Notes: a model not told the origin generated them from the letters alone. A stretch of 64,000 nucleotides of DNA from Bacteroidetes bacterium UBA2475 (GCA_002342065.1 DDPF01000004.1:124001-188000); one strand, 5' to 3'. Shown: positions 43,783 to 52,593, counted from the first letter of the stretch. Program-made: numbers and translations.

Positions 43783-44601
43783 CTAGGCCAGATCAGCAAA
43801 GTACGCCTCAGTCTTTTTAAAGTACACAAGGCCAATTATAAAAACGCCAAGAGATGACGTAATACTTACAAGATCGGTTTCCCAATTAATTGCACCATTG
43901 GTTATACCCGCCCTGAAAATATCCAAAGGTGCCGTCATAGGGTTTAAAGCCAGCAGACCTTTTAAATAAACATTTTGTGTAATATTGGTAGGATAAATTA
44001 CCGGCGTAATAAATAAAAGAAACTGTACTAAAAAAGGAATGATGTAACGCACATCACGGTACTTTACATTTAACGCGGCAAGAAACGAGCCGGCCCCAAA
44101 AGCTGCAATACAGGTTAAAATAACAGCAAGTGGAAAATAGATCAATCCGCTCCACGAAAAAGGAACGTCTTTACAAAAACAATAAACAATAAATACTGCA
44201 AAGGCCATAAAAAAATCAAACACGCCAACAAGCACAGCTGATATTGGAATTATTAAACGTGGGAAATATATCTTTTTTATGATGTTAGCATTTGACACCA
44301 TGCTATTTCCGGCGTTATTTATGCCTGAAGAAAAAATACCCCAAAGCACTAAACCGCTCAACGCAAACATTTCGTAAGGTAAAGGAAGTTGTGTGTAGCT
44401 GCTGATTGCCTTTCCTAAAAAGAAAGAAAACAATAAGGCCATTATTAGAGGTTGCAATACTGCCCACAAAAAACCTAAAACAGTTTGTTTATATTTTACT
44501 TTAATATCGCGCAGGGTAAAAAAATAAAACAGCTCACGGTATTCCCACAGTTCGTTTAAACCAAGGCTGAATTTTTTTTGAGGTTTTATTTCAAATTCCA
44601 T
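43783..44601 (-). CDS. ABC-2-type permease, polysaccharide/teichoic-acid exporter family (Wzm/TagG-like)
   Basis: 272 residues. The N-terminus ELWEYRELFYFFTLRDIKVKYKQT and VLGFLWAVLQPLIMALLFSF are the signature of Wzm/TagG/KpsM permeases, followed by six membrane helices and the motif LNVKYRDVRYIIPFLVQFLL. It exports a lipid-linked or nascent polysaccharide across the inner membrane with an ATPase partner (Wzt/TagH). No ATPase gene follows: the next gene downstream encodes an SRPBCC protein. It is third in a unit behind the Ddl and DUF1543 genes, 27 nt from the latter. Confidence 0.92.
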   Translation of the reverse strand: MEFEIKPQKKFSLGLNELWEYRELFYFFTLRDIKVKYKQTVLGFLWAVLQPLIMALLFSFFLGKAISSYTQLPLPYEMFALSGLVLWGIFSSGINNAGNSMVSNANIIKKIYFPRLIIPISAVLVGVFDFFMAFAVFIVYCFCKDVPFSWSGLIYFPLAVILTCIAAFGAGSFLAALNVKYRDVRYIIPFLVQFLLFITPVIYPTNITQNVYLKGLLALNPMTAPLDIFRAGITNGAINWETDLVSITSSLGVFIIGLVYFKKTEAYFADLA

Positions 44602-44628
44602 TTATGTAAAAATAGTGATTTGAATTAA

Positions 44629-45189
44629 CTATTCAATTTTTTTAAGCGGGATATAACCTAAATGTATTTGATCTTCGGGCTTATCATTTTCTTGGGCTAC
44701 AATTAATGAGTAACGCTCTCTGAAAAAATCGGGTAATATATCTTTAACATTATAAATATCATCTACATCTACACCATATTTTTCATCCACGTGCGATGGC
44801 GCACCCTTAAAGCCAATGTGTTTGTAAAAAGCTGTTTGTTTTGAACGTTGTATGGCTTCACCGGAAGAATTTGCAACGGCCAGCATTTTATAATGAAGTT
44901 CTTCAAACTCATCAGGTTTATAACCTCCCAGATTTAAAAAAAATAATTTCGCTTCCTGCTTTTTTTCGTTCTGTTTTTGTACAACGCGTATATTATAACC
45001 GTTGACGCTTGACACCTCTCGCCAGGCATCAAGGTGAAACGTACTTTTTATTTCCGGCCAAAATAATTTAATGTGCGGAATAAGCTCTTTAAGAGAATGG
45101 CCAATTCCGAAAAAAATATCATGCTGCTCGGTTAATCTGCCTTTAGGTCTGCCGCCTATCAACAGCATATATAATTTTAATTCGTTCAT
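44629..45189 (-). CDS. DUF1543-domain protein
   Basis: 186 residues. The N-terminus LYMLLIGGRPKGRLTEQHDI and FFGIGHSLKELIPHIKLFWP carries the DUF1543 pattern (GG..(K/P)GR.TE.HD..F.IG), followed by the second half of the family (KLFFLNLGGYKPDEFEELHY). Soluble and cytoplasmic by appearance; function unknown. It starts 17 nt after the Ddl gene and ends 27 nt before the permease gene, so the three are likely co-transcribed. Confidence 0.83.
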   Translation of the reverse strand: MNELKLYMLLIGGRPKGRLTEQHDIFFGIGHSLKELIPHIKLFWPEIKSTFHLDAWREVSSVNGYNIRVVQKQNEKKQEAKLFFLNLGGYKPDEFEELHYKMLAVANSSGEAIQRSKQTAFYKHIGFKGAPSHVDEKYGVDVDDIYNVKDILPDFFRERYSLIVAQENDKPEDQIHLGYIPLKKIE

Positions 45190-45206
45190 TAATAATTACA
45201 AACAGA

Positions 45207-47906
45207 TCATGAAACTACCGCTAAACGCTCTTTTCCAAAATCAAGGATCTTGTCGATGAACTCATATGGCTTATAATTATTGATTGCCGCCTGGTGAAAG
45301 ATACAGGTAGCAGGCGTCATGCCTGGTAACGAATTAACTTCAATAAAAATTATTTCGGCTCTGCAATCATCAAAAACTCTTACAAAAGCATCAATCCTGC
45401 AATAACCTGTAACACCCAATGCTTTTGCTGCACCACCTAAAGCGGCCTTTACTTGCTCACTAACTTTTTGCCTGTCTTTAGCATCTTTTGCGTAACGTGC
45501 CGGTGTAATATTCTGGCCTTGTCCTGCTAAGAATTTTTCTTCGAGACTTAAAATTTCTCCATCGGCTAAAGCTTCTGATGCTTCAAACACTTCGTATTCT
45601 ATTTCGCCTTTTTTATTTAGTTTGGTAAGCATACCACCTGTTACTTCTAAAAAATGGGTTGCGTTTTTTTTGCTTATCAATTCTTCAACCAAAACAACCT
45701 GTTTTTGTGGGAATTCTTCTTTTGGTTTAATATGTAATGTTTCTGCCGCCTGCGAGTCAAACTCTTCTGTAGTACGAAAGATCAATTTACAAAAGGCTTC
45801 AAACTCGGCCGGTGTTTTTATTTTCTTCACCGCACTACTGCAACCATCATCTACAGGTTTTGCAATAAAAGGATATTTAATGCGGTCCTTTAAAATTTCT
45901 ACGATTTTGTTTTTGTCTTTTGCCCATTCATCCTTTGAAATTAAAATATGATCGGCAATAAGAAAACCGTTATTCTTTAAAATTTCGTTGGTGCGATATT
46001 TATCAATGGTAATAGAAGAGCTTTCTTTATTTGAACCGTTATACGGTAAATTTATCTTATCCAACTCTTCCTGTATAGCACCATCTTCGCCCGGCCTGCC
46101 GTGCAAGGCAATAAACACCTCATCAGCTTTTTGTTTTAACGATGCGTAATTTAATTTCTCAGGTTCTGCTGTGTGATTTGCTGAAGCGTATTTATGCGTA
46201 ATGGCTTGGCACTCCTGCATAATACTTTTTATAACAGCATGGACCTTAAAATTCTCCACTTTTTCTTTTATATCGTCAGCATTGTCCTTCAGCAATAAAT
46301 TAATGGGCACATGATACATTTGATGCTGCTGCGAATTACCGGTTAAAAAAACGGGAAAGGGTGCGTATTTTTCTGAGGATGCTAATTTTTCAAATACATT
46401 TCTTCCGCTTTCCACTGAAATATGACGTTCTGACGAATAGCCTCCCAGCACAACCGCTACGCGTGTTTTGTTACTTGTAGCATTTTTGTCTTTATCAATT
46501 TGCGCATCTAGTAACTCTAATAAATGCCTATACTTCACATTTCCCTTTGATTGGATCAAACGTTTTGCAAGTGAGGTGCGAATAATAAAAGTTAAGAATT
46601 GTGATGGGTTCAACCCGATCTCTGCTGCCTGGTGAAAAAAGAACGACGAGGGCATCATGCCGCTTGTTGTATTTGGATCGTTCAAAAATATTTTTCCGTC
46701 GGTACTTAAAAAACCATCGATACGCGCGTAAACGTCAAAATGTAATTCGTAAAATAATTTTTCGCAATCTTTTCGTATCGCTTCAATTTGCGCATCAGGC
46801 AGATCAATAGGTGTTATCTTTCTTGAAAGCCCCGGTAAATATTTACTACGATAATCAAATAATTCTTTTCCTTTTTTTACTTCGGTGGGCGGCAATGCAA
46901 TTGCTTTTCCTTCTTCATCTTCCAACACAATACAACTAAATTCTTTACCTTCAATAAAACCTTCTACCAACACAGTACTTTCGCCATCAATACTTTCTAT
47001 AATAAAACCATCTGTTTTTAAATTGGTATTTAAAAATTCTATTAATTTATTTGGATCATAAATTACCGGCGCATTTAATTCTTTTGGATAACTAATAACA
47101 ACCGGCATTCCCATACCCTCACGGATATCTGTCAGAGTTTTTACATAATTAAATTTTTCTTCATCACTAAAGCCCTGCCATTCTTTTGCATCAACCCAAC
47201 GAGTGAATAATGCTTTTTCTACTGCACTCATAAATTCAAAATCGTTAGGCTCGTTTAAAATACTTACGCCAATACTTGAACCCTGGTTTGCAGGTTTAAC
47301 TACGCAAGGAAAACCAATAAGCTCTACAACTTTTTTAAGAGATGTTTTTGATTTTCCGTCTATCCAATCCTGTCTGTTGATGGTAAGATATTTTGGGCTA
47401 TTAAATCCTTTGCTTACCATCATTTCTTTTTGCACCGCTTTATCAATACCAATAGCAGAAGCTAAAATTCCTGAGCCACTATACGGTATTTGATAATATT
47501 CAAATAAACCTTGTATGCGACCATCTTCACCATAAGGACCATGAAGACATAAAAAAGCGAAATCAATTTTTGTTTTAAGATCAGTAGGTGATAATTTTTT
47601 TCCAATCTTTTGTATCAATGCATTTTGCTGTTCTACATTAAGATCGCCTAAATTCTCAGCGTATAATTGAAAGCGCGAATTGTTTGGTAAAAATTCGACC
47701 GGCGGATAAAAATCGCGAATAGTGCCTTTGTAAATATATTCCCAATTCAGTTCAATAAAATTTCCAAAGCTGTCAACAAAAACAGGAACGGCTTCAAATA
47801 AAAATTTATTTAAATTATCGTAAACAGTTCTTCCACCTGCAAAAGAAATTTCGCGCTCTTTACTTTGCCCGCCAAAAATGATACCGATTTTTATTTTATT
47901 TGCCAT
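45207..47906 (-). CDS. ddl: Tandem-domain D-alanine--D-alanine ligase (two Ddl/ATP-grasp units in one chain)
   Basis: 899 residues, about three times a normal Ddl (300-360). Unit 1 (about 1-465) starts IGIIFGGQSKEREISFAGGR and has CLHGPYGEDGRIQGLFEYYQ, SGSGILASAIGIDK and the metal-site segment FLNDPNTTSGMMPSSFFFHQ. Unit 2 (about 480-899) starts VAVVLGGYSSERHISVESGR and has ALHGRPGEDGAIQEELDK, PYNGSNKESSSITIDK and IEVNSLPGMTPATCIFHQ. Ddl joins two D-alanines for peptidoglycan. In unit 1 the usual NE before the metal-binding Asn is ND; unit 2 keeps the Glu. Unit 1 also has insertions. A near-consensus -7 box TAATTTTA (47910-47917) ends 3 nt before the ATG. First gene of a three-gene unit. Confidence 0.88.
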   Translation of the reverse strand: MANKIKIGIIFGGQSKEREISFAGGRTVYDNLNKFLFEAVPVFVDSFGNFIELNWEYIYKGTIRDFYPPVEFLPNNSRFQLYAENLGDLNVEQQNALIQKIGKKLSPTDLKTKIDFAFLCLHGPYGEDGRIQGLFEYYQIPYSGSGILASAIGIDKAVQKEMMVSKGFNSPKYLTINRQDWIDGKSKTSLKKVVELIGFPCVVKPANQGSSIGVSILNEPNDFEFMSAVEKALFTRWVDAKEWQGFSDEEKFNYVKTLTDIREGMGMPVVISYPKELNAPVIYDPNKLIEFLNTNLKTDGFIIESIDGESTVLVEGFIEGKEFSCIVLEDEEGKAIALPPTEVKKGKELFDYRSKYLPGLSRKITPIDLPDAQIEAIRKDCEKLFYELHFDVYARIDGFLSTDGKIFLNDPNTTSGMMPSSFFFHQAAEIGLNPSQFLTFIIRTSLAKRLIQSKGNVKYRHLLELLDAQIDKDKNATSNKTRVAVVLGGYSSERHISVESGRNVFEKLASSEKYAPFPVFLTGNSQQHQMYHVPINLLLKDNADDIKEKVENFKVHAVIKSIMQECQAITHKYASANHTAEPEKLNYASLKQKADEVFIALHGRPGEDGAIQEELDKINLPYNGSNKESSSITIDKYRTNEILKNNGFLIADHILISKDEWAKDKNKIVEILKDRIKYPFIAKPVDDGCSSAVKKIKTPAEFEAFCKLIFRTTEEFDSQAAETLHIKPKEEFPQKQVVLVEELISKKNATHFLEVTGGMLTKLNKKGEIEYEVFEASEALADGEILSLEEKFLAGQGQNITPARYAKDAKDRQKVSEQVKAALGGAAKALGVTGYCRIDAFVRVFDDCRAEIIFIEVNSLPGMTPATCIFHQAAINNYKPYEFIDKILDFGKERLAVVS

Positions 47907-48193
47907 ATCTAAAATTAACTACAAAGGTCTATATTATTCAAAAGTATAAGAAAGCACGAGTTTTAAAACAACCGAATTTGGATTTAATTAACATTCGTAT
48001 GTAAATACCGGAATTGCCCACGCGACCGTCTATCAAACGAAAACAGAATTCTAAAAGCCATCCAGTCGGTGTTTATATAAAGAATTGGCGGTAAAGCCAT
48101 CCTATTTGTCGGTAAACAAAGACCCATGTTTCGCGCTTACCATTCACATAAATTTAAAAATAGTTTGAAGCTTTATGCTTAATTTTACTGCCT

Positions 48194-49438
48194 ATGTTAA
48201 TACGGATATTAATTTTTTCAACGCTCATCATTCTTATAGAGGTATATTTTTTACAAGCTGTAAAAACATTTGTACAGGATTTTAGTCAAGGAAAAAAAAC
48301 GGTATTACTTTATACTACTTATGCCATAGCTTGTGTAAGTATTTTAATGGCAATTGTAGCAGTGGTATATCCGCCACCAAACTGGACACCTTTTTTTCGT
48401 TTTCTTTCTTCTATTTTGATCATTGTTGTATTATGCAAATTAATTGGTTGTACGTTTTTATTGATAGATGACATTATCCGTTTGTTCAGATGGATATTTT
48501 CTTTTTTTAAAGCTAAGCCTGAACAAGCCGTTGAAGCAGCGGCAGGTATTAGTCGTTTAAAATTTTTAAGTCAAATTGCTATTACGTTTACAGTTGTACC
48601 TGCCATTGGTTTTATTTACGGTATGGTAAGTGGCGCCTATAAATACCGTGTACATAAAGTTAAATTACCTTCTTCAAATATTCCAAAAGAATTTGATGGG
48701 TTTAAAATTGTTCAGCTTTCTGATATTCACACCGGTTCTTTTTTAAATGAAGATGGATTAAAAAAAGCATTTGAGATAGTAGCAGAACAAAATGCCGACC
48801 TGATCTTATTTACAGGTGATCTTGTAAATAATGAAGCTAAAGAATTAGAAGGCTATGAACATTTATTTAAAAGTCTGAAAGCGCCGCATGGCGTGTTCTC
48901 TGTTTTGGGAAATCATGATTATGGCGATTATGTGCAATGGGATAGCAAAGAAGCAAAACGCGAAAATTTAGAAAGATTAAAAGCCAAGCAAAAAGATTTT
49001 GGCTGGACGTTGTTGATGAATGAGCATGTGCCCATTGAAAAAAATGGCGCTCAAATTGGATTACTAGGTATTGAGAACTGGGGAGGCAATATGCGTTTTC
49101 CGCGTTATGGTAAAATGAAAGAGGCTTATGATGGTGCAGAGAAATATCCATTTAAAATATTAATGAGTCACGATCCCAGTCATTGGGATATGCAGGTAGT
49201 TTTAGAATACCCGGAAATTGATCTTACATTAAGCGGACATACGCACGGTATGCAATTGGGTATTGAGATCCCTGGATTTAAATGGAGCCCTATAAAATAT
49301 ATGTATAAGAACTGGGCAGGTTTATACAAACAGGATAAACAAATGTTATACGTAAACCGCGGCCTTGGCTTTTTAGGTTATCCCGGCCGTTTGGGTATTT
49401 GGCCCGAGATAACGGTTATTGAGTTGCAATCTGTTTAA
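48194..49438 (+). CDS. Membrane-anchored metallophosphoesterase
   Basis: 414 residues. Four hydrophobic segments fill the first 170 residues, then a calcineurin-like phosphoesterase domain with all five blocks: QLSDIHTGSFL, LFTGDLVNN, LGNHDYG, MSHDPSHWD and LSGHTHGMQLG. The Asp, His and Asn residues of the two-metal centre are present. This layout (YkuE/YaeI-like) acts at the membrane, possibly on lipid-linked phosphates such as UDP-diacylglucosamine; the substrate is not shown by sequence. The gene stands alone; the 287-nt divergent gap to the Ddl gene has no clear structure I can name. Confidence 0.92.
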   Translation: MLIRILIFSTLIILIEVYFLQAVKTFVQDFSQGKKTVLLYTTYAIACVSILMAIVAVVYPPPNWTPFFRFLSSILIIVVLCKLIGCTFLLIDDIIRLFRWIFSFFKAKPEQAVEAAAGISRLKFLSQIAITFTVVPAIGFIYGMVSGAYKYRVHKVKLPSSNIPKEFDGFKIVQLSDIHTGSFLNEDGLKKAFEIVAEQNADLILFTGDLVNNEAKELEGYEHLFKSLKAPHGVFSVLGNHDYGDYVQWDSKEAKRENLERLKAKQKDFGWTLLMNEHVPIEKNGAQIGLLGIENWGGNMRFPRYGKMKEAYDGAEKYPFKILMSHDPSHWDMQVVLEYPEIDLTLSGHTHGMQLGIEIPGFKWSPIKYMYKNWAGLYKQDKQMLYVNRGLGFLGYPGRLGIWPEITVIELQSV

Positions 49439-49444
49439 GTTTTT

Positions 49445-49519
49445 GCCACGAATTTCACAAATTCCTCAAATAATTTTTTTAATTGTTACTCATTAGTTTC
49501 AATTCGTGTAATTGGTGGC
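49445..49519. repeat. Imperfect inverted repeat with 19-nt arms
   Basis: Arms GCCACGAATTTCACAAATT (49445-49463) and AATTCGTGTAATTGGTGGC (49501-49519) pair at 16 of 19 positions across a 37-nt loop. The sequence matches, from memory, a GCCACGAATT.CACGAATT palindrome seen in intergenic DNA of many genomes. It starts just after the phosphoesterase stop. Confidence 0.5.
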
Positions 49520-49526
49520 TAATAAT

Positions 49527-49534
49527 TATATTTG
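49527..49534 (+). promoter_or_regulatory. -7 promoter box TATATTTG, leaderless type
   Basis: An exact TAnnTTTG box ends 4 nt before ATG 49539. No TTG stands at the -33 distance. The box lies 7 nt after the inverted repeat at 49445-49519. Confidence 0.6.
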
Positions 49535-49538
49535 AAAA

Positions 49539-50042
49539 ATGTTATCCTTCAAATCCATCATTCAAAAATTTTCGAGTAAGGGCGAAAAAACCGGCTGGAC
49601 CTTTGTTGATATTCCACAGGATATTTTATTGAAGTTAAAGCGGCCTGATAAAAAAGAATTTCGTGTTAAAGGAATTATAGATGATGTGAAGTTTGATCGC
49701 ATGGCCACTTACCCTATTGGTGAAGGAAATTATATTATTGCCATTAATGCCGAGCTGCGAAAAAAATTAGGAAAAAAAGAAGGCGCCATGGTTTCTTTAA
49801 AAATAGAATTGGATAAAAGCGCGCCGCTTCAATCTGAAGAATTAATTGAAGCGTTAAACGACGATAAGATCGCTAAAAAACAATTTGATTCGTTATTATT
49901 ATCGCATCGAAATTATTTTCACCGTTATGTTTATACCGCCAAAGGAATTGATACCAAAGCGGGGCGAATTGTAAATATCATAAACGCCATGTATAAAAAA
50001 CAAGATTTTGGCGAGATGATAAGAAGCCAGAAAAAGAAATAG
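49539..50042 (+). CDS. DUF1905/YdeI-OmdA-like protein
   Basis: 167 residues. The N-terminal half (GWTFVDIPQDILLKLKRPDK ... VKGIIDDVKFDRMATYPIGE ... INAELRKKLGKKEGAMVSLK) is the DUF1905 beta-barrel. The C-terminal 70 residues (EELIEALNDDKIAKKQFDSL, SHRNYFHRYVYTAKGIDTKA) are the YdeI/OmpD-associated helical region. The family is cytoplasmic and its function poorly known; the 'bacteriocin-protection' label should not be taken as shown. Single gene, converging on the lipoprotein gene with 3 nt between stops. Confidence 0.85.
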   Translation: MLSFKSIIQKFSSKGEKTGWTFVDIPQDILLKLKRPDKKEFRVKGIIDDVKFDRMATYPIGEGNYIIAINAELRKKLGKKEGAMVSLKIELDKSAPLQSEELIEALNDDKIAKKQFDSLLLSHRNYFHRYVYTAKGIDTKAGRIVNIINAMYKKQDFGEMIRSQKKK

Positions 50043-50045
50043 ATT

Positions 50046-50552
50046 TTATTTTTTATTCTCGTCCAAAGTAAACTTCCATTCTTTGGCAAATTTCATTTGA
50101 GCTGCCTGAATTTTATTATAGGCATTATCGTAATCTGCATCAAACTTAGTGGCAATTTCAGTGATCTTATCCAGATCCTGTTGTGTGATTTGCATACTGT
50201 CTTTAGACATGATCTCAACCATTTGTGTTCCTTCAACTGTTGCAATTGAATGTAAGGTTGTAAAATAATCTTTAGCCACATCAATAAATTCTTTCTTGTC
50301 TGCAAAGGGGCCAATTTTTTTACTTGCCTCTAAACTCGTAGTTGCTTTATCAACAAATAATTTGTGGCTTATTTTTAGTGAGTCAATATTATGTCCATCT
50401 ATCTGATCTAAAAATAAAGTATGCTCTATTGTTAATCCATCAATAATACCCGTAATATTATCATTATAAGTGATGGCTTCGTTTTGAGTTGGTCCACAAG
50501 AAACCAAAATAGTTAATAAAAATGCACTTGCAAAAAGGGATAATTTTTTCAT
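50046..50552 (-). CDS. Small lipoprotein of unknown function
   Basis: 168 residues from ATG 50552. MKKLSLFASAFLLTILVSCG is a lipoprotein signal with lipobox LVSC. The mature chain is predicted almost wholly helical (EHTLFLDQIDGHNIDSLKIS, KKEFIDVAKDYFTTLHSIAT, ITEIATKFDADYDNAYNKIQ), a four-helix-bundle pattern. I do not recognise a named family. A start at 50585 lies inside the preceding terminator hairpin and is rejected. The gene follows ahcY past its terminator and shows no promoter box of its own, so it may depend on read-through. Confidence 0.82.
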   Translation of the reverse strand: MKKLSLFASAFLLTILVSCGPTQNEAITYNDNITGIIDGLTIEHTLFLDQIDGHNIDSLKISHKLFVDKATTSLEASKKIGPFADKKEFIDVAKDYFTTLHSIATVEGTQMVEIMSKDSMQITQQDLDKITEIATKFDADYDNAYNKIQAAQMKFAKEWKFTLDENKK

Positions 50553-50570
50553 GTTTGATCTTGTTACTAA

Positions 50571-50602
50571 AAAAATGATCCGCACTGTGGCGGATCATTT
50601 TT
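50571..50602 (-). terminator. Rho-independent terminator of ahcY
   Basis: A perfect 13-bp inverted repeat (AAAAATGATCCGC / GCGGATCATTTTT, 6-nt loop) lies 22 nt after the ahcY stop and ends in a T run. It lies only 18 nt before the start codon of the next gene in the same direction. Confidence 0.9.
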
Positions 50603-50624
50603 AAATTATTTATTTTTTTTAATT

Positions 50625-51941
50625 CTAGTATCTGTATGCGTCGCCTTTAAATGGCCCTTCAACTTTCACGCCAATATAATCAGCCTGATCTTTGTTTAAA
50701 GTATCTAACTCAACACCAATTTTACCTAAGTGTAAACGGGCCACTTTCTCATCTAAAATTTTTGGTAACACGTAAACTTTTTTCTCGTAAGCTGCAGTGT
50801 TTGTCCATAATTCTAATTGCGCTAAAGTTTGATTTGTAAATGAATTACTCATTACAAAACTTGGGTGTCCTGTAGCACAACCTAAGTTAACCAAACGGCC
50901 TTCAGCTAAAACAATAATGTTTTTTCCTTTAATGGTGTATTGATCAACTTGTGGTTTAATGGTGTCCTTAGTATCACCATAAGTTTTGTTTAACCAAGCC
51001 ATATCAATTTCAGTATCAAAGTGGCCAATGTTACAAACAATAGCACCATGCTTCATTGATTCGAAATGACGACCAACAATAATATCTTTATTACCTGTAG
51101 TTGTAACTAATATATCTGCAATTTTTGCAGCGTTATCCATTTTCATTACCTGGTAACCATCCATTGCTGCTTGTAAAGCACAAATAGGATCAATTTCAGT
51201 TACAATAACACGAACACCTTGCGATGAAAGTGATTGAGCTGAACCTTTACCAACATCGCCATAACCAGCAACAACAGCAATTTTACCAGCCATCATAATA
51301 TCAGTAGCTCTGCGGATAGCATCTACTAAAGATTCGCGACAACCGTATTTATTATCGAATTTAGATTTAGTAACCGAGTCATTTACGTTAATAGCCGGTA
51401 ACATTAAAGTGCCTTTTGCCATACGCTCATATAAACGGTGAACACCTGTAGTTGTTTCTTCAGATAAACCTTTAATGCCAGCTGCTAATTCAGGATATTG
51501 ATCAAATACCATGTTTGTTAAGTCGCCACCATCATCTAAGATCATATTTAAAGGTTTGCGATCTTCGCCAAACCATAAAGTTTGTTCGATACACCAGTCA
51601 AATTCCTCTGCTGTCATGCCCTTCCAGGCATAAACCTGGATACCAGCTGCTGCAATTGCTGCCGCTGCGTGATCTTGAGTTGAGAATATATTACATGAAC
51701 TCCAGGTAACCTCTGCACCTAAAGCAGTTAATGTTTCAATTAAAACTGCTGTTTGAATGGTCATGTGCAGACATCCTGCAATACGAGCACCTTTTAATGG
51801 TTGAGATTTGCCGTATTCGGCACGCAATGCCATTAAGCCCGGCATTTCTTCTTCGGCTAATTTAATTTCTTTACGACCCCACTCTGCTAAAGACATATCT
51901 TTAACTTTGCTTTTTACGTACTTTGTTGCTGTAACTGGCAT
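50625..51941 (-). CDS. ahcY: Adenosylhomocysteinase (S-adenosyl-L-homocysteine hydrolase)
   Basis: 438 residues. The substrate domain shows CLHMTIQTAVLIETLTALGA, WSSCNIFSTQDHAAAAIA and NVNDSVTKSKFDNKYGCRES; the NAD-binding Rossmann segment is VVAGYGDVGKGSAQSL (about residue 225); the C-terminus GPFKGDAYRY fits the family's conserved Lys/Tyr end. It splits S-adenosylhomocysteine into adenosine and homocysteine, keeping methylation running. Transcribed alone from a good promoter (51980-52010) with a leader of about 30-35 nt and a strong terminator. The leader is too short for a known SAH riboswitch. Confidence 0.98.
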   Translation of the reverse strand: MPVTATKYVKSKVKDMSLAEWGRKEIKLAEEEMPGLMALRAEYGKSQPLKGARIAGCLHMTIQTAVLIETLTALGAEVTWSSCNIFSTQDHAAAAIAAAGIQVYAWKGMTAEEFDWCIEQTLWFGEDRKPLNMILDDGGDLTNMVFDQYPELAAGIKGLSEETTTGVHRLYERMAKGTLMLPAINVNDSVTKSKFDNKYGCRESLVDAIRRATDIMMAGKIAVVAGYGDVGKGSAQSLSSQGVRVIVTEIDPICALQAAMDGYQVMKMDNAAKIADILVTTTGNKDIIVGRHFESMKHGAIVCNIGHFDTEIDMAWLNKTYGDTKDTIKPQVDQYTIKGKNIIVLAEGRLVNLGCATGHPSFVMSNSFTNQTLAQLELWTNTAAYEKKVYVLPKILDEKVARLHLGKIGVELDTLNKDQADYIGVKVEGPFKGDAYRY

Positions 51942-51979
51942 ATTATTTATGTTTTTAATTATTAATTTTTTAAGGAATA

Positions 51980-52010
51980 CAAAGATAAGTCATAAGTTTG
52001 TAATTCTCAA
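51980..52010 (-). promoter_or_regulatory. Promoter TTG-N20-TATCTTTG for ahcY
   Basis: On the minus strand TTG (52008-52010) precedes an exact -7 box TATCTTTG (51980-51987) by 20 nt. Transcription would begin near 51975, giving a leader of roughly 35 nt before ATG 51941. Confidence 0.7.
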
Positions 52011-52020
52011 CTAATTATTT

Positions 52021-52593
52021 GTGATTAACATAAGAAATATAAGCCCTTTTATTACTCTTGGAGTTCTTGATCTTAACGAATTTGCATCTAACCGTTTAGA
52101 AATGCCAAAACGAGAACTGGAGAAGGCCGGCAGCCAATTTTTATTGAAACAAATGTTAAAAACAGAAGCTTTTGAGCTTAATTATACAGCAGAGAATAAG
52201 CCTTTTTTAAAAGCAAGAACAGAGCATATTTCTATTTCGCATTCGTACGATAAACTGGCTATTATTATTAATGAAAAAGAGAATACCGGCATTGATATTG
52301 AACTAATAAGGGATAAAGTTCTAAAGATCCAACATAAGTTTTTAAACCAACCTGAAATAGAATTCACAAAAAATAATGTAGAAAAATTAATTACCATTTG
52401 GGCGGCTAAAGAGGCCATGTATAAGGTCTATGGTTTAAAAGAACTGGACTTTAAACTAAATTTATTTGTGGAGGAGTTTGATGGCGCTGTTATTTTTGGT
52501 AAAATTGATATTGGAAGTTTTAAAAAGCGCTACCAATTAGTGTGCGAAAATGTGGATAATTACAAAATGGTATACGTTTTAAATGAAGTTTAA
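52021..52593 (+). CDS. 4'-phosphopantetheinyl transferase (Sfp-like)
   Basis: 190 residues from GTG 52021. The family motifs are present: ISISHSYDKLAIII (about 71-84), TGIDIELIRDKV with the metal-binding Asp and Glu, and LITIWAAKEAMYKVYGLKEL. It transfers the phosphopantetheine arm of CoA to carrier proteins, making them active. Its end overlaps the next gene by 11 nt, so translation is probably coupled to the GGGP synthase. First gene of a five-gene run. A -7-like word TAAGTTTG (near 51991) lies about 22 nt upstream, overlapping the ahcY promoter region on the other strand. Confidence 0.88.
   Translation: MINIRNISPFITLGVLDLNEFASNRLEMPKRELEKAGSQFLLKQMLKTEAFELNYTAENKPFLKARTEHISISHSYDKLAIIINEKENTGIDIELIRDKVLKIQHKFLNQPEIEFTKNNVEKLITIWAAKEAMYKVYGLKELDFKLNLFVEEFDGAVIFGKIDIGSFKKRYQLVCENVDNYKMVYVLNEV

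Noticed and set aside
47907..48193. Possible structured RNA in the ddl-phosphoesterase gap
   Set aside because: Only short weak stems (such as around TTTGTCGGTAAACAAA) are visible, with no known motif.
51942..51979. SAM or SAH riboswitch before ahcY
   Set aside because: The leader is about 35 nt with no strong stem, too short for known classes.
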